A DNA stretch of 20,620 bases from Armatimonadota bacterium. Lineage in GTDB: Bacteria; Armatimonadota; DTGP01; JAHWJO01. Under the pieces are notes generated by a model that saw nothing but the letters and a program-made list of their open reading frames with translations, had not been told where the DNA came from and made no database searches. This document shows positions 1-6,894 of this stretch, piece after piece. The position numbers and the translations under genes are program-made. The stretch lies in the NCBI GenBank assembly GCA_019348365.1, contig JAHWJO010000010.1, positions 1 through 20,620 of the forward strand, in the 5' to 3' direction. Numbering within the stretch: the stretch's first letter is position 1; every line of letters begins with the position of its first letter.

Positions 1-488
1 CGGAAGAGGAGTTGCGGTTCCAGGAGACCTGGCCCGGCGTTGATAATACGGGCCAGGTGGTGGACCCCGGCTCGTACACGATTGTGGGGTGGGTGACCGC
101 CGAGGACAAGGCCGAGCTGACCGAGAGCAGCGCGGAGGTGATCGTCCAGGAGGTCCGCCGGGCCGGACCCTCGGTGGGGGACCTCCTCAAGAATCCAAGG
201 GCGTATCTGAACCGGGAGATCACCCTGACGGGCGTTTTCCGCGCCCACCTCGCGGAGCGCGGCGAGCGACTGGTGGAGGACGGCCCTCCCACCTCCCGCA
301 GCGATTGGATTCTGAAGGACGACACGGGCAGCATCTACGTGGCGGGCAACGGCGGGATTCTCTTCGACCGCCGGAGCGACCTGAACAAGCGGTTCCGGGT
401 GCATGGCCTGGTGCGGATGAATCCCGAAGGCCGGCTCTATCTCCGAGCGTGGGAAGTGGAACGACTCAACCCCTCACGCCCTCGTTGA
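1..488 (+). CDS. C-terminal part of a BsuPI-domain protein with an OB-fold-like tail (5' partial)
   Basis: The reading frame is open from the window edge (first full codon at 3) and ends with TGA at 486-488, so the gene begins upstream. The first 35 or so visible residues (FQETWPGVDNTG, then VVDPGSYTIVGWV) match the end of the BsuPI intracellular-proteinase-inhibitor beta-sandwich fold. A second segment follows, starting at SVGDLLKNPRAYLNREITLTG and continuing through SDWILKDDTGSIYV to the end. It reads like an OB-fold, nucleic-acid-binding-like module, but ligand and role are unknown. The TTG at position 12 is unlikely to be the true start because it lies inside the domain. Domain naming is by pattern recognition only. 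Localisation cannot be judged without the N-terminus. Confidence 0.6.
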   Translation, partial: EEELRFQETWPGVDNTGQVVDPGSYTIVGWVTAEDKAELTESSAEVIVQEVRRAGPSVGDLLKNPRAYLNREITLTGVFRAHLAERGERLVEDGPPTSRSDWILKDDTGSIYVAGNGGILFDRRSDLNKRFRVHGLVRMNPEGRLYLRAWEVERLNPSRPR

Positions 489-562
489 CGACGCCCTTGT
501 TAATGAGAGCCCGGTGATTCTGACGAACGTCGGAGGATGAGATCCGGTTCTATCTCCCCATA

Positions 563-892
563 GTGCGGGACAGGGCGCTGGTCGAACTGGAACTGTGGGT
601 GCTCTGCTCCGATGCGGGAGTGCCGATGGGTTTCATGGGGCTGTCCGGCTCCAAAGTGGAAGCCCTGTTCCTCGCGCCTGAACATCTCCGCCAGGGGGGC
701 GGTCGCCGCCTCATTCAGCATGCCCGGAAACTCAGGGGAGTGTTGACTGTGGATGCCAACGAGCAGAATCCGGCAGCCCGGCGCTTCTACGAGGCATGCG
801 GGTTCGTTGTCGAGGGGAGGTCGGAGTTGGACAGCGCCGGGCGACCGTTCCCGATCCTGCACATGCGTAGGGCGGTGCCTCTTTCCACCTGA
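563..892 (+). CDS. N-terminally truncated YjaB-like GNAT acetyltransferase (possible pseudogene)
   Basis: The 109-residue product matches the C-terminal two thirds of YjaB-type GNAT N-acetyltransferases. It has the central strand (GVPMGFMGLSG, then KVEALFLAPEHL), an acetyl-CoA loop resembling the family QxxGxG (RQGGGRRL), the NEQN segment and the FYEACGFVVEGRSE end. Family members are about 145-150 residues long, so roughly the first 40-50 residues are missing. Codons 524-562 still encode family-like sequence (SEDEIRFYLPI) ahead of the GTG used here, but they contain no ATG, GTG or TTG, and TGA at 521-523 closes the frame. No Shine-Dalgarno sequence precedes the GTG at 563. The preceding gene ends only 75 bp away, leaving no room for a full N-terminus. 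The acceptor substrate is unknown. I read it as a 5'-degraded gene, though a minimal active version cannot be excluded. Confidence 0.65.
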   Translation: MRDRALVELELWVLCSDAGVPMGFMGLSGSKVEALFLAPEHLRQGGGRRLIQHARKLRGVLTVDANEQNPAARRFYEACGFVVEGRSELDSAGRPFPILHMRRAVPLST

Positions 893-910
893 CCCGTACC
901 CCTTTTGAAT

Positions 911-945
911 AAAAAATGGCCCGGATTGATCCGGGCCATCACTTT
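911..945. terminator. bidirectional Rho-independent terminator
   Basis: A perfect inverted repeat (ATGGCCCGGAT-TG-ATCCGGGCCAT, 916-939) has A6 on its left (911-916) and a T-rich stretch on its right (CACTTTTCGC). It lies between the stop of the GNAT gene (892) and the stop of the convergent WecA-like gene (975), so it can end transcription from both sides. The minus-strand U-run is the better one. Confidence 0.8.
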
Positions 946-974
946 TCGCTCTTCCACTTACTTTTTAATTTTGC

Positions 975-1928
975 CTATCCTGCCACGGTCACGAACACCT
1001 GCCACGCCACCAGGCTGAAGCAGAGGGAAACTGCGTAGAGCACCAGCACCGCCTGCCTCTGGGAGAGGCCCCGGCGCACCAGAATGTGGTGGACGTGGCC
1101 CTTCTCCGGCGCGAACAGCGGTTGCCCCCGCACCAGGCGCTTGAGCGTGACGAACACCGCATCGAAGACGGGTACGCCCAGCACCAGCACCGGCAGCGAG
1201 ATCGCCACCGTGGCGGCGACTTTGAACAGCCCCGCCACCGCGATACACGCCATCGAGAAGCCGAGGAACTGCGCTCCCACCGTCCCCATGAAGATCCGCG
1301 CCGGGTTGAAGTTGTGCTTGAGGAAGCCCACGCAGGAGCCGGAGAGCGTTGCGGCGAGGAGGGCGAGGTCCACCTGTCCACGGGTCAGGGCCATCAGGGC
1401 GAGGGTGCCGGAAGCGATGGCGCTGATCCCGGCTGCCAGCCCGTCGAGGCCGTCGATCACGTCCACAGCCTTGGTGATGAAGAAGATCCAGGCGATGGTG
1501 ACCGGGATGGAGAGCATCCCCATATCGATCTCGCCCGGCCCGAACGGGTTGCTGACGAAGGTGATCCGCACCCCGAACGCCACGGCGAGGGCGGCGGCGG
1601 AGCAGATGGCGAGCAGCTGATGCTTGGCAGAGAGGTCGTAGCGGTCGTCGAGCATGCCGAAGAAGGCGATGAGCGTCCCGCCGAGCAGGATGCCCAGCAC
1701 GGGAAGCTCCAGCCGGTGCAGCGTCAGCGCCAGGAAGACGATGATCGTGCTCGCGTAAATGGCGAGGCCGCCCCAGAGCGGCATCGGCTCTTTATGGATA
1801 TCCCGCGCGCGCGGCTCGCGCACCACGCCCGCTTTGAAGGCGATCTGGCGGGCGAGGGGGGTCAGGACGAACCCGCCCACCCCGGCGAGGATGAAGGCCA
1901 GTACACAGTAGAAAAATTGCGGGCTCAA
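975..1928 (-). CDS. WecA/TagO-like undecaprenyl-phosphate sugar-phosphate transferase (glycosyltransferase 4 family)
   Basis: A polytopic membrane protein of the MraY/WecA phosphoglycosyl transferase family, which transfers a sugar-1-phosphate (usually GlcNAc-1-P) from a UDP-sugar to undecaprenyl phosphate to begin a cell-surface glycan. The TTG at 1928 is chosen because AAGGAG (1936-1941) lies 7 nt upstream. It gives 317 residues that open directly with a membrane segment, whereas the longer frame to 2117 adds a non-family extension. Visible motifs are GMLDDRYDL (D94, D95), KAVDVIDGLDGLAAG (D156, D159, D162), KHNFNPARIFMG, and the cytoplasmic HVHH motif (H278, H280, H281). The usual MGD motif reads MGTVG here, so the metal-binding Asp is Thr216. 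Neighbours are independent genes rather than a glycan cluster. The family is clear, but activity and sugar are uncertain. Confidence 0.85.
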   Translation of the reverse strand: MSPQFFYCVLAFILAGVGGFVLTPLARQIAFKAGVVREPRARDIHKEPMPLWGGLAIYASTIIVFLALTLHRLELPVLGILLGGTLIAFFGMLDDRYDLSAKHQLLAICSAAALAVAFGVRITFVSNPFGPGEIDMGMLSIPVTIAWIFFITKAVDVIDGLDGLAAGISAIASGTLALMALTRGQVDLALLAATLSGSCVGFLKHNFNPARIFMGTVGAQFLGFSMACIAVAGLFKVAATVAISLPVLVLGVPVFDAVFVTLKRLVRGQPLFAPEKGHVHHILVRRGLSQRQAVLVLYAVSLCFSLVAWQVFVTVAG

Positions 1929-1935
1929 TCGGCGG

Positions 1936-1941
1936 CTCCTT
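1936..1941 (-). promoter_or_regulatory. ribosome binding site that decides the TTG start of the WecA-like gene
   Basis: AAGGAG on the minus strand is separated by 7 nt from TTG at 1926-1928. The only ATG in frame upstream (2117) lacks such a site and lies upstream of the leader hairpins. Confidence 0.7.
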
Positions 1942-2001
1942 AAAATCGGTAGGATGGAGGCCTGTAGTCGATCACTGAATTTAGAAGAGTAAGGAAATAA
2001 G

Positions 2002-2108
2002 CCGCCGGGGTGCGACCGGAGGAGGCACCCCGGCGGATCGGGAGCGTTCGCAAACCCTCCCGATGCCTGGCCGAAGGCGGCGTGGGCGGTTCTGAATGAC
2101 CGTCCCAC
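2002..2108 (-). promoter_or_regulatory. hairpin-rich 5' leader of the WecA-like gene, possible attenuator
   Basis: Three stem-loops lie in tandem upstream of the TTG start at 1928. They are a 9-bp stem with one bulge (2082-2090 with 2099-2108), an 8-bp perfect stem (2037-2044 with 2057-2064) and a 12-bp perfect GC-rich stem with an 11-nt loop (2002-2013 with 2025-2036). A small GCC-GAA-GGC hairpin sits at 2070-2078. In the minus direction the last and strongest stem is followed by CTTATTTCCTTAC, a broken U-tract, so it could act as a terminator or attenuator about 74 nt before the start codon. I do not recognise a known riboswitch class. A regulatory role is inference. Confidence 0.4.
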
Positions 2109-2309
2109 ATCGGCCAAATGTACACTTTACATCGAAGTGATGCAGATCGAAGCGCAGATAGAAGCGCGGATCTACGGAATTGAAACGAGCGCGGGAACCG
2201 CGTTCCCCTCAGTTGTATCACAGATCGACAGCGGGCGCTACTACCGCCAGTATCGCATCGGCAGCGGGGCCGTCCCTGTGAAGGGAACTTCTGGTTATTC
2301 CGCTTCCTT

Positions 2310-2341
2310 TTATAAATTACCCAGATTATAAATTACCCAGA
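2310..2341. repeat. exact 16-bp tandem duplication
   Basis: TTATAAATTACCCAGA occurs at 2310-2325 and again at 2326-2341 with no mismatch. On the minus strand each copy carries a -10-like hexamer (TATAAT or TATAAA), so the duplication doubles a potential promoter element upstream of the WecA-like gene. Confidence 0.9.
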
Positions 2342-2493
2342 AGGAACAACAGGGAACAGCCGGCTCTCCGGTGAAGCCGCGCTTCCCATGAAATAACGAG
2401 GTTTTTTTATCTTTGTCACTCTGATAGTCAAAATTTCCGGAGGCAAGCAGGATCGTCGCTCTTTCACCGGACACCGTTCGACCCGTTGGACGT

Positions 2494-3477
2494 TCACCCT
2501 TGAAGGGGAAGCGTACGGGTTTGCGGTTCCGTCGTCGGGCCCAGGCAGCGCGGGCCGTCCGGCGTCCAGGCCAGCGGATCGATGAACATGCGGCGGGCGG
2601 TCTTTTCCGGATCCCAGGCGTGATAGACCATGAACTCCGTGCGCCCGTCGGGTCCCATCACCACGGAATTGTGTCCCGGCCCGAGGACCTTACCGGGACT
2701 CCCTTTGAGTACCGCCGGCCCTTCCAGAGCCCATTCATTCCGGTACGGCCCCAGCGGATGCTCCGCGACGCCATAGCTCACCCCGTAGGTTTCGGAGTGC
2801 CAGGCGCCGCCGGAGTAGAAGCAGTAGTAGAGCCCTTCATGCTCCACCACGAACGGCCCTTCCACCGTATGCCAGGCTTCCCACTGCTGCCCATAGTGCG
2901 TCCGGTTCCGCTCGTAGATCTGCCAGTCCGACGAGGCGCGGAGGACGATCTGCGGGGGGGCCGCCGGGGTCATCATGTCGTCCTCAAGCGGGATCACCGC
3001 CGTGCCGGTCCCCACGCGCTCGTCAAAGTAGTCCCGCGCGAAGAAGAGGTAATACTGCCCGTCTTTCGGGTCGCGGAAGGGGTGGGCGTCGATGGTGAAG
3101 CCTTCCTCCGGCAGCAGAAGGCGACCGGAATCGATGAAGGGGCCGGCGGGGTGGTCCGCCACGGCGACTCTGAGGCGCTGGTTCTCGTCGCCGCCCCCGG
3201 CAGCGGAGTAGTACATGTAGAATCGGCCGTCCCGCTCGGCCACTTCGGGCGCCCAGTAGGCGGTATAATCCTCCCCCAGCGACTCCAGCGCGCTCCCGAC
3301 CGGAGTCCAGCTCGCCAGATCGGGGGAACGGAGGATGGAGAAGTGCATGGCCTTTCCGGTCCGCTCCTCCGTGACGGCGGGACCGGTGCCGTAGGCGTAG
3401 TAGTCGCCCTGCCACTTCAGGACGAACGGGTCTGCCAGGTACCCCGGCCAGACCGGATTCTGATAAGTAAATTCCAT
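2494..3477 (-). CDS. glycoside hydrolase family 43 protein (beta-xylosidase / alpha-L-arabinofuranosidase type)
   Basis: A five-bladed beta-propeller hydrolase of family GH43, which by family precedent cleaves xylose or arabinose residues from plant-type polysaccharides by inversion. Residue numbers below use the longer frame that starts at 3519. The catalytic triad is visible: general base D30 in GYLADPFV, pKa-modulating D144 in FTIDAHPFRD, and general acid E220 in HTVEGPFV. The late GPGHNSVV motif carries the family His (H283). I prefer the ATG at 3477 (15th codon of the longer frame) because GGAAAGG lies 5 nt upstream and the family domain starts right there, while the ATG at 3519 has no ribosome site. 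No signal peptide is visible, so the enzyme looks cytoplasmic and would act on imported oligosaccharides. No transporter for them adjoins it. Exact substrate is unknown. Confidence 0.9.
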   Translation of the reverse strand: MEFTYQNPVWPGYLADPFVLKWQGDYYAYGTGPAVTEERTGKAMHFSILRSPDLASWTPVGSALESLGEDYTAYWAPEVAERDGRFYMYYSAAGGGDENQRLRVAVADHPAGPFIDSGRLLLPEEGFTIDAHPFRDPKDGQYYLFFARDYFDERVGTGTAVIPLEDDMMTPAAPPQIVLRASSDWQIYERNRTHYGQQWEAWHTVEGPFVVEHEGLYYCFYSGGAWHSETYGVSYGVAEHPLGPYRNEWALEGPAVLKGSPGKVLGPGHNSVVMGPDGRTEFMVYHAWDPEKTARRMFIDPLAWTPDGPRCLGPTTEPQTRTLPLQG

Positions 3478-3571
3478 TGCTGCCTTTCCGGTGAAGGGGA
3501 GGAGAGTCTCTTTTGTCATGAGGCCATGAGGCGGATCCGACCGGCAGTGCCCGGCAGAAACGGCTCAGGGA

Positions 3572-4657
3572 TCATCCGGTATGATCGTGGCGATGATGGA
3601 TGTCGGGATAATGCGGGTGGGAATGGGTCATCGGTGAGTGAGTGTGAGCATGGGTGTGGGGCTCGCGCGGGTCTACCCCCGGCGGGTGGTCGTGCCGGTG
3701 ATGCTCGTCGTGGACGTGCGCATGGGAGTGGACGAGGCGCTCGTGATGATGCTCGTGCTCGTGCCGCTCGGTGAGGTGCAGCGCCACTCCCGCGCCCATC
3801 AGGAGCGCCGCGAGGAGGAAGAGCGGACCGACGCTTTCCCGCAGGATCAGGAGCGAGAGGAGCGTCCCGACGAACGGCGCAAGAGAGAAATAGGCGCCGG
3901 TCCGCGCGGTGCCGATGTGGCGGAGGGCCAGAACGAAGAGCGCGAGACTTAACCCGTATCCAAAGAAGCCGACTCCCATCGAGCCGAGGACGAGGGGGGC
4001 CGTGGGGAGGGACGCACCGAGGGCCAGCGCCAGGGTGAGATTGACGGCCCCCGCCACGCCCCCTTTGATCGCCGCGATCTGGAGGGGATCCCCGGCGGAG
4101 ACCTTCTGGGTGAGGTTGTTGTCCACCCCCCAGCAGAGGCAGGCGGCGGCGATGGCGAGGGCTCCCGTCGAGAGGGACAGCCCTTCCGTCCCCTGCCAGG
4201 AGAGCAGCAGCCCGCCGAGGACGATGAAACCCATCCCGAGGGCGATGCGCCGGTCCACGTTCTCATGGAAGAGGAACCACGCGAGCAGCGCGGTGAAGAC
4301 CCCTTCGAGGTTGAGGAGGAGCGACGCGGCGGAGGCAGGAGTCATCGCCAGGCCCGTCATGAGGAGGACCGGCCCGAGCACCCCGCCGAAGAGGATCGCG
4401 CCGCCGAGCCACGGGAGGTCGGACCGGGACAGGCGCGCCTCGCCCGGCGCACTCCGGCGGGCCTGCCGAAAAATCAGGAGGAGGGAGAGGCCGATCCCGG
4501 AACCCAGGTAGAGGAGTCCCGCCAGAAGCGCGGGGGGGACGGAGCCGAGGAGGAGTTTCGCGAACGGGGTGCCCGCCCCGAACAGCACCGCCGAAAGGAG
4601 GGCGACCCCCACCCCCGCCGGCAGCCTTTCCGTACGCATGGGCCGCTCATTCTCCAT
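3572..4657 (-). CDS. EamA/DMT-superfamily membrane transporter with a His-rich C-terminal tail
   Basis: Residues 1-295 form about ten hydrophobic segments in two EamA repeats, beginning GVGVALLSAVLFGAGTPFAK. The second repeat begins near WGVDNNLTQKVS and runs through DPLQIAAIKG to the end of the membrane domain. This is the layout of drug/metabolite transporters of the inner membrane. The last 65 or so residues are hydrophilic and hold about 24 histidines in clusters such as HEHEHHHER, HSHAHVHDEHHRHDH and HTHAHTH, together with Asp and Glu. Such a tail is expected to bind transition metals (Zn, Ni, Co), so a link to metal transport or sensing is plausible but inferred. The start ATG at 4657 follows a purine-rich GGAGGGAGAGAG about 12 nt upstream. 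A second ATG lies six codons downstream. The substrate cannot be told from sequence. Confidence 0.85.
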   Translation of the reverse strand: MENERPMRTERLPAGVGVALLSAVLFGAGTPFAKLLLGSVPPALLAGLLYLGSGIGLSLLLIFRQARRSAPGEARLSRSDLPWLGGAILFGGVLGPVLLMTGLAMTPASAASLLLNLEGVFTALLAWFLFHENVDRRIALGMGFIVLGGLLLSWQGTEGLSLSTGALAIAAACLCWGVDNNLTQKVSAGDPLQIAAIKGGVAGAVNLTLALALGASLPTAPLVLGSMGVGFFGYGLSLALFVLALRHIGTARTGAYFSLAPFVGTLLSLLILRESVGPLFLLAALLMGAGVALHLTERHEHEHHHERLVHSHAHVHDEHHRHDHPPGVDPREPHTHAHTHSPMTHSHPHYPDIHHRHDHTG

Positions 4658-4752
4658 CCGGCACCCCGGCTCTCTCCCTCCGCCCCGTTTGTTCCGGCGT
4701 ACGGCCAGAGCGGCTCGGGCGCGCTCGTCGATCCTCGTAAACGGGGCTCAAG

Positions 4753-5574
4753 TCAGTCGTCCGTTATATGGGCGTGCCGGAGCATGGTCCGCGCTTTCTC
4801 GCTCACCCCTTCCAACTGGCGGCGGGTGAGAGCCGGGGGCTTCTGCTCAAAGCGGTACCAGGGGCGGGTGTACACGAGGGCGACGTTCGGGCGGGAGCGC
4901 GTCCCCCGGTTCGGGGTGCCCCGGTGCCAGGCGCGCAGGTCGCGGATGAGCAGGTCGCCTTCGTTCATCAGCAGCCGCAGGGAGGTCATCGTCGCGGCCA
5001 GTTTCTGGAGATCGACCCGGCCCGGCATGTAATGGGTGCCGCCCGGCCAGATCTCCAGCGGGCCGTTCTCTTCCGTCACGGTGACCAGCGGCACGTTGAT
5101 CACCAGGCCGTAGGGGGGAGCGGAAAAGTTCGTCTCCGGGAAGAGCAGCCGGGTGTCCGAGTGGACGTTCTGGTAATCCGAGCCGGGCAGGGGGGTATCG
5201 GACGCGAGGTAACTCCAGAGGAGATCCGGCCCCAGCACCCGCTCGATGATGGCGAGGGCCGCCGGATGCTCGTACAGGATCGGGTCGGAGAAGGGGGGCT
5301 CGAAGGGGAGGTACATCTGGTACCGGTTCGCGCCCCGGTTCGTGGGCTGGGCCGCGCGGTACGCCTCCAGGAGTTGATCGAACCGGTCCCGCATCCGTGC
5401 GATGAACTCGACGGGCAGGGCGTTCGGCAGGACCGTGTAGCCGTTCACGCGGACCTGATCGGCGTGGAATTGCAGCGCATCGGCATCCTGGAGGAGCGCC
5501 TGCATGGCCTCCGGCAGGCCCTCGGTGGGGGGCGGGGACGTGTCTCTGTTCGTCGGGGGGGTGACCGTCTGCAC
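4753..5574 (-). CDS. phytanoyl-CoA dioxygenase (PhyH) family protein
   Basis: A Fe(II)/2-oxoglutarate-dependent oxygenase of the PhyH family (double-stranded beta-helix fold). The facial triad is visible: H138 and D140 in NVHSDTRL and the distal H217 in RAWHRGTPN. R228 in RSRPNVALV is the likely 2-oxoglutarate-binding Arg. The segment EENGPLEIWPGGTH is typical of the family. The product is 273 residues, within the normal range. The GTG start at 5574 is supported by a perfect AGGAGG (5582-5587) 7 nt upstream. No signal peptide is visible. The gene is separated by 95 bp from the EamA transporter downstream and could be co-transcribed with it, with no strong terminator between. All catalytic residues are present, so it should be active. 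The substrate is unknown, since the family covers hydroxylation of lipids, amino acids and secondary metabolites. Confidence 0.87.
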   Translation of the reverse strand: MQTVTPPTNRDTSPPPTEGLPEAMQALLQDADALQFHADQVRVNGYTVLPNALPVEFIARMRDRFDQLLEAYRAAQPTNRGANRYQMYLPFEPPFSDPILYEHPAALAIIERVLGPDLLWSYLASDTPLPGSDYQNVHSDTRLLFPETNFSAPPYGLVINVPLVTVTEENGPLEIWPGGTHYMPGRVDLQKLAATMTSLRLLMNEGDLLIRDLRAWHRGTPNRGTRSRPNVALVYTRPWYRFEQKPPALTRRQLEGVSEKARTMLRHAHITDD

Positions 5575-5581
5575 CGGGGCG

Positions 5582-5587
5582 CCTCCT
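5582..5587 (-). promoter_or_regulatory. perfect ribosome binding site of the PhyH gene with GTG start
   Basis: AGGAGG on the minus strand lies 7 nt upstream of GTG (5572-5574) and fixes the start, since no nearby ATG has a comparable site. Confidence 0.7.
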
Positions 5588-5742
5588 GTCCGTCATCGCG
5601 GGAGAATGGGGGAAGGTCCAGTAATGAAGTGGGGATACGGGAAAGCCGAACGGCCGGGGATCGGCGCATCCCCTTCGACCCCTTCCGGACTCAGGTTTGG
5701 CGGTCCGCCGCGATTCTCCTGCGAAAACCGGGCCGAAGGGGA

Positions 5743-5777
5743 GGAAAAGAATCCGCCCCCCGGGGCCGGGGAGCGGA
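5743..5777 (-). terminator. Rho-independent terminator of the 5819-6343 gene
   Basis: On the minus strand a GC-rich stem (TCCGCTCCCC with GGGGGGCGGA, one mismatch, 5752-5777) is followed by TTCTTTTCC. It lies about 40 nt past the stop of the 5819-6343 gene and upstream of the PhyH gene, so the two are probably separate transcripts. Confidence 0.65.
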
Positions 5778-5818
5778 CGGCGTGACGGACGGGGGATGCG
5801 GCGGCTTCCGAGCGGCGT

Positions 5819-6343
5819 TCACCGCCCGAAGGAGTTCGCCATGCCGGAAAGGACCGAACTGAGCGCGGACGTGCCGAGGGTCTTCACGACCTCCGGATTT
5901 TCCGCGTAGTAGTCGCTGATGCGGTCCACGATGGAGGGGTTCTGCTGCTGCGCCTGCGCGGCGAGATCCCGCACCGCGTCGGGGGGGATCTGCTCCGCCT
6001 CCTGGGGCGTCACCTGGGTCTGCCCGCCGCCCAGGAGACCCGCGAGGCCTGAGAGGCCGTTCTGCTTCATGACCTGCGAGAACAGCATCGGGCCGACGGT
6101 GGACAGCAGCATATTGAGGAGCCCGGCCCGCTGCGAGCCGTTGGACTGGCTGAAAAGCTGCGCGACGAGCTGGGGGAAGGGCGGGGTCTGGTCCGAGCGG
6201 AACATCGATCCGATGCTCTCCGAGAGCGACGCTTTCGGGGCGTTGCGCGTGATTTCATCGAAATCCTCGTCGGGACGGGCATCGGGGGAATCGCTTCCGG
6301 CATACCGCTGGAGCACGTTTCCGATCTGGCCGAAGACATCCAT
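5819..6343 (-). CDS. conserved hypothetical protein (YidB/DUF937-like composition)
   Basis: The 174-residue product has no signal peptide, no membrane segment and no catalytic motif I can name. It begins MDVFGQIGNVLQRYA. A middle segment (SIGSMFRSDQTPPFPQLVAQLF) leads into a Gln/Gly/Leu-rich part (GLSGLAGLLGGGQTQVTPQEA). It ends with a helical segment (QNPSIVDRISDYYAENPEVV) and a small-residue-rich tail. I recognise the pattern as a widespread bacterial hypothetical protein resembling YidB/DUF937 proteins, whose function is unknown. The start is well supported by GGAGG 6 nt upstream of ATG. It is a single-gene transcript judged by the terminator downstream. Confidence 0.75.
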   Translation of the reverse strand: MDVFGQIGNVLQRYAGSDSPDARPDEDFDEITRNAPKASLSESIGSMFRSDQTPPFPQLVAQLFSQSNGSQRAGLLNMLLSTVGPMLFSQVMKQNGLSGLAGLLGGGQTQVTPQEAEQIPPDAVRDLAAQAQQQNPSIVDRISDYYAENPEVVKTLGTSALSSVLSGMANSFGR

Positions 6344-6492
6344 GTGTGGCCTCCAATCTCACGATGAACAGAAGAATCCGGTAAAGGTGAACGGGGCTCA
6401 CCAGACCTATTTATCCGGCTGGCCGGGCATGTAAACCGCCGGAGCGCATCGACGGCGCTTCATCGGGGGAGAGGAGCGATGGAGCCGCCCGT

Positions 6493-6891
6493 TTAAGGCT
6501 CTCGGAGTTCGATCTCATCGGAGGGGAAATTGCGATCAAACGAATAGACCACGGAGGGGGAAGTTTGCCGCGCGGCGGCCCAGATCAGCGCATCCGGGAT
6601 CGAAACTCGACCGGAGCCCCGGCAGCGTTGCAATGCGGCCAACGCGATCTCTTTCTCCAGGGACGCCAGGACGATATTCTGTCGCATCAGGAAATCGATG
6701 AGCAGGCTCAGCACTTCCTCGCGTCTCACGCCGTAGACCGTTCGCAACACATGAGCCGTCTCGATCAGAACGACTTCGGGAATCACCAGCCGTTCGGACG
6801 CCTCGATCAGCGCCTCTGCGCGAGCCGCCATTTCCGGCGGATCGTCCGTGAGATACCGGACCACCACGCTGGTATCCGCGATGTCGGACAC
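6493..6891 (-). CDS. PIN-domain ribonuclease toxin (VapC-like)
   Basis: A 132-residue PIN domain, the usual VapC length, predicted to be a Mg-dependent endoribonuclease that stops translation by cutting tRNA, rRNA or mRNA. The four acidic residues of the active site are in place: D6 (IADTSVVVRYL), E44 (PEVVLIETAHVL), D100 (VSIPDALIWAAA) and D119 (VYSFDRNF). The GTG start at 6891 lies 3 nt after the TAG of the AbrB-type gene upstream, so the two genes form an operon and are translationally coupled. The partner identifies this as a type II toxin-antitoxin pair. Target RNA cannot be predicted. Confidence 0.9.
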   Translation of the reverse strand: MSDIADTSVVVRYLTDDPPEMAARAEALIEASERLVIPEVVLIETAHVLRTVYGVRREEVLSLLIDFLMRQNIVLASLEKEIALAALQRCRGSGRVSIPDALIWAAARQTSPSVVYSFDRNFPSDEIELREP

Positions 6892-6894
6892 AGG

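Larger units (their letters stand above)
1929..2493. other. 565-bp intergenic region: leader of the WecA-like gene and AT-rich promoter zone
   Basis: No convincing gene lies here. A 64-codon plus-strand frame (2137-2331) has no ribosome site and unconvincing composition. The gene-proximal part (2002-2108) holds three tandem hairpins. At 2144-2167 two 12-bp copies (AGATCGAAGCGC, AGATAGAAGCGC) lie head to tail. The 2296-2430 part is AT-rich against the GC-rich background and contains an exact 16-bp tandem duplication. Minus-strand promoter-like elements are TATAAT at 2325-2330 with only a weak -35, and TTGACT (2426-2431), 16 nt, TAAAAA (2404-2409). I see no clear terminator for the GH43 gene that ends at 2494. 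Confidence 0.5.

Noticed and set aside
2002..2108. Cyclic di-GMP (GEMM) or cobalamin riboswitch
   Set aside because: A GCAAACC string on the plus strand looked like part of a GEMM motif, but it is on the wrong strand for the WecA-like gene and the other conserved positions are missing. I also found no B12-box pattern.
2137..2331. 64-codon plus-strand frame in the 565-bp gap
   Set aside because: It has no ribosome site, contains short repeats and has unconvincing composition. It overlaps sequence better read as leader and promoter of the WecA-like gene.
2500..3774. 424-codon plus-strand open frame
   Set aside because: It is the opposite strand of the GH43 gene and the end of the transporter gene. 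It has no domain and no start signal.
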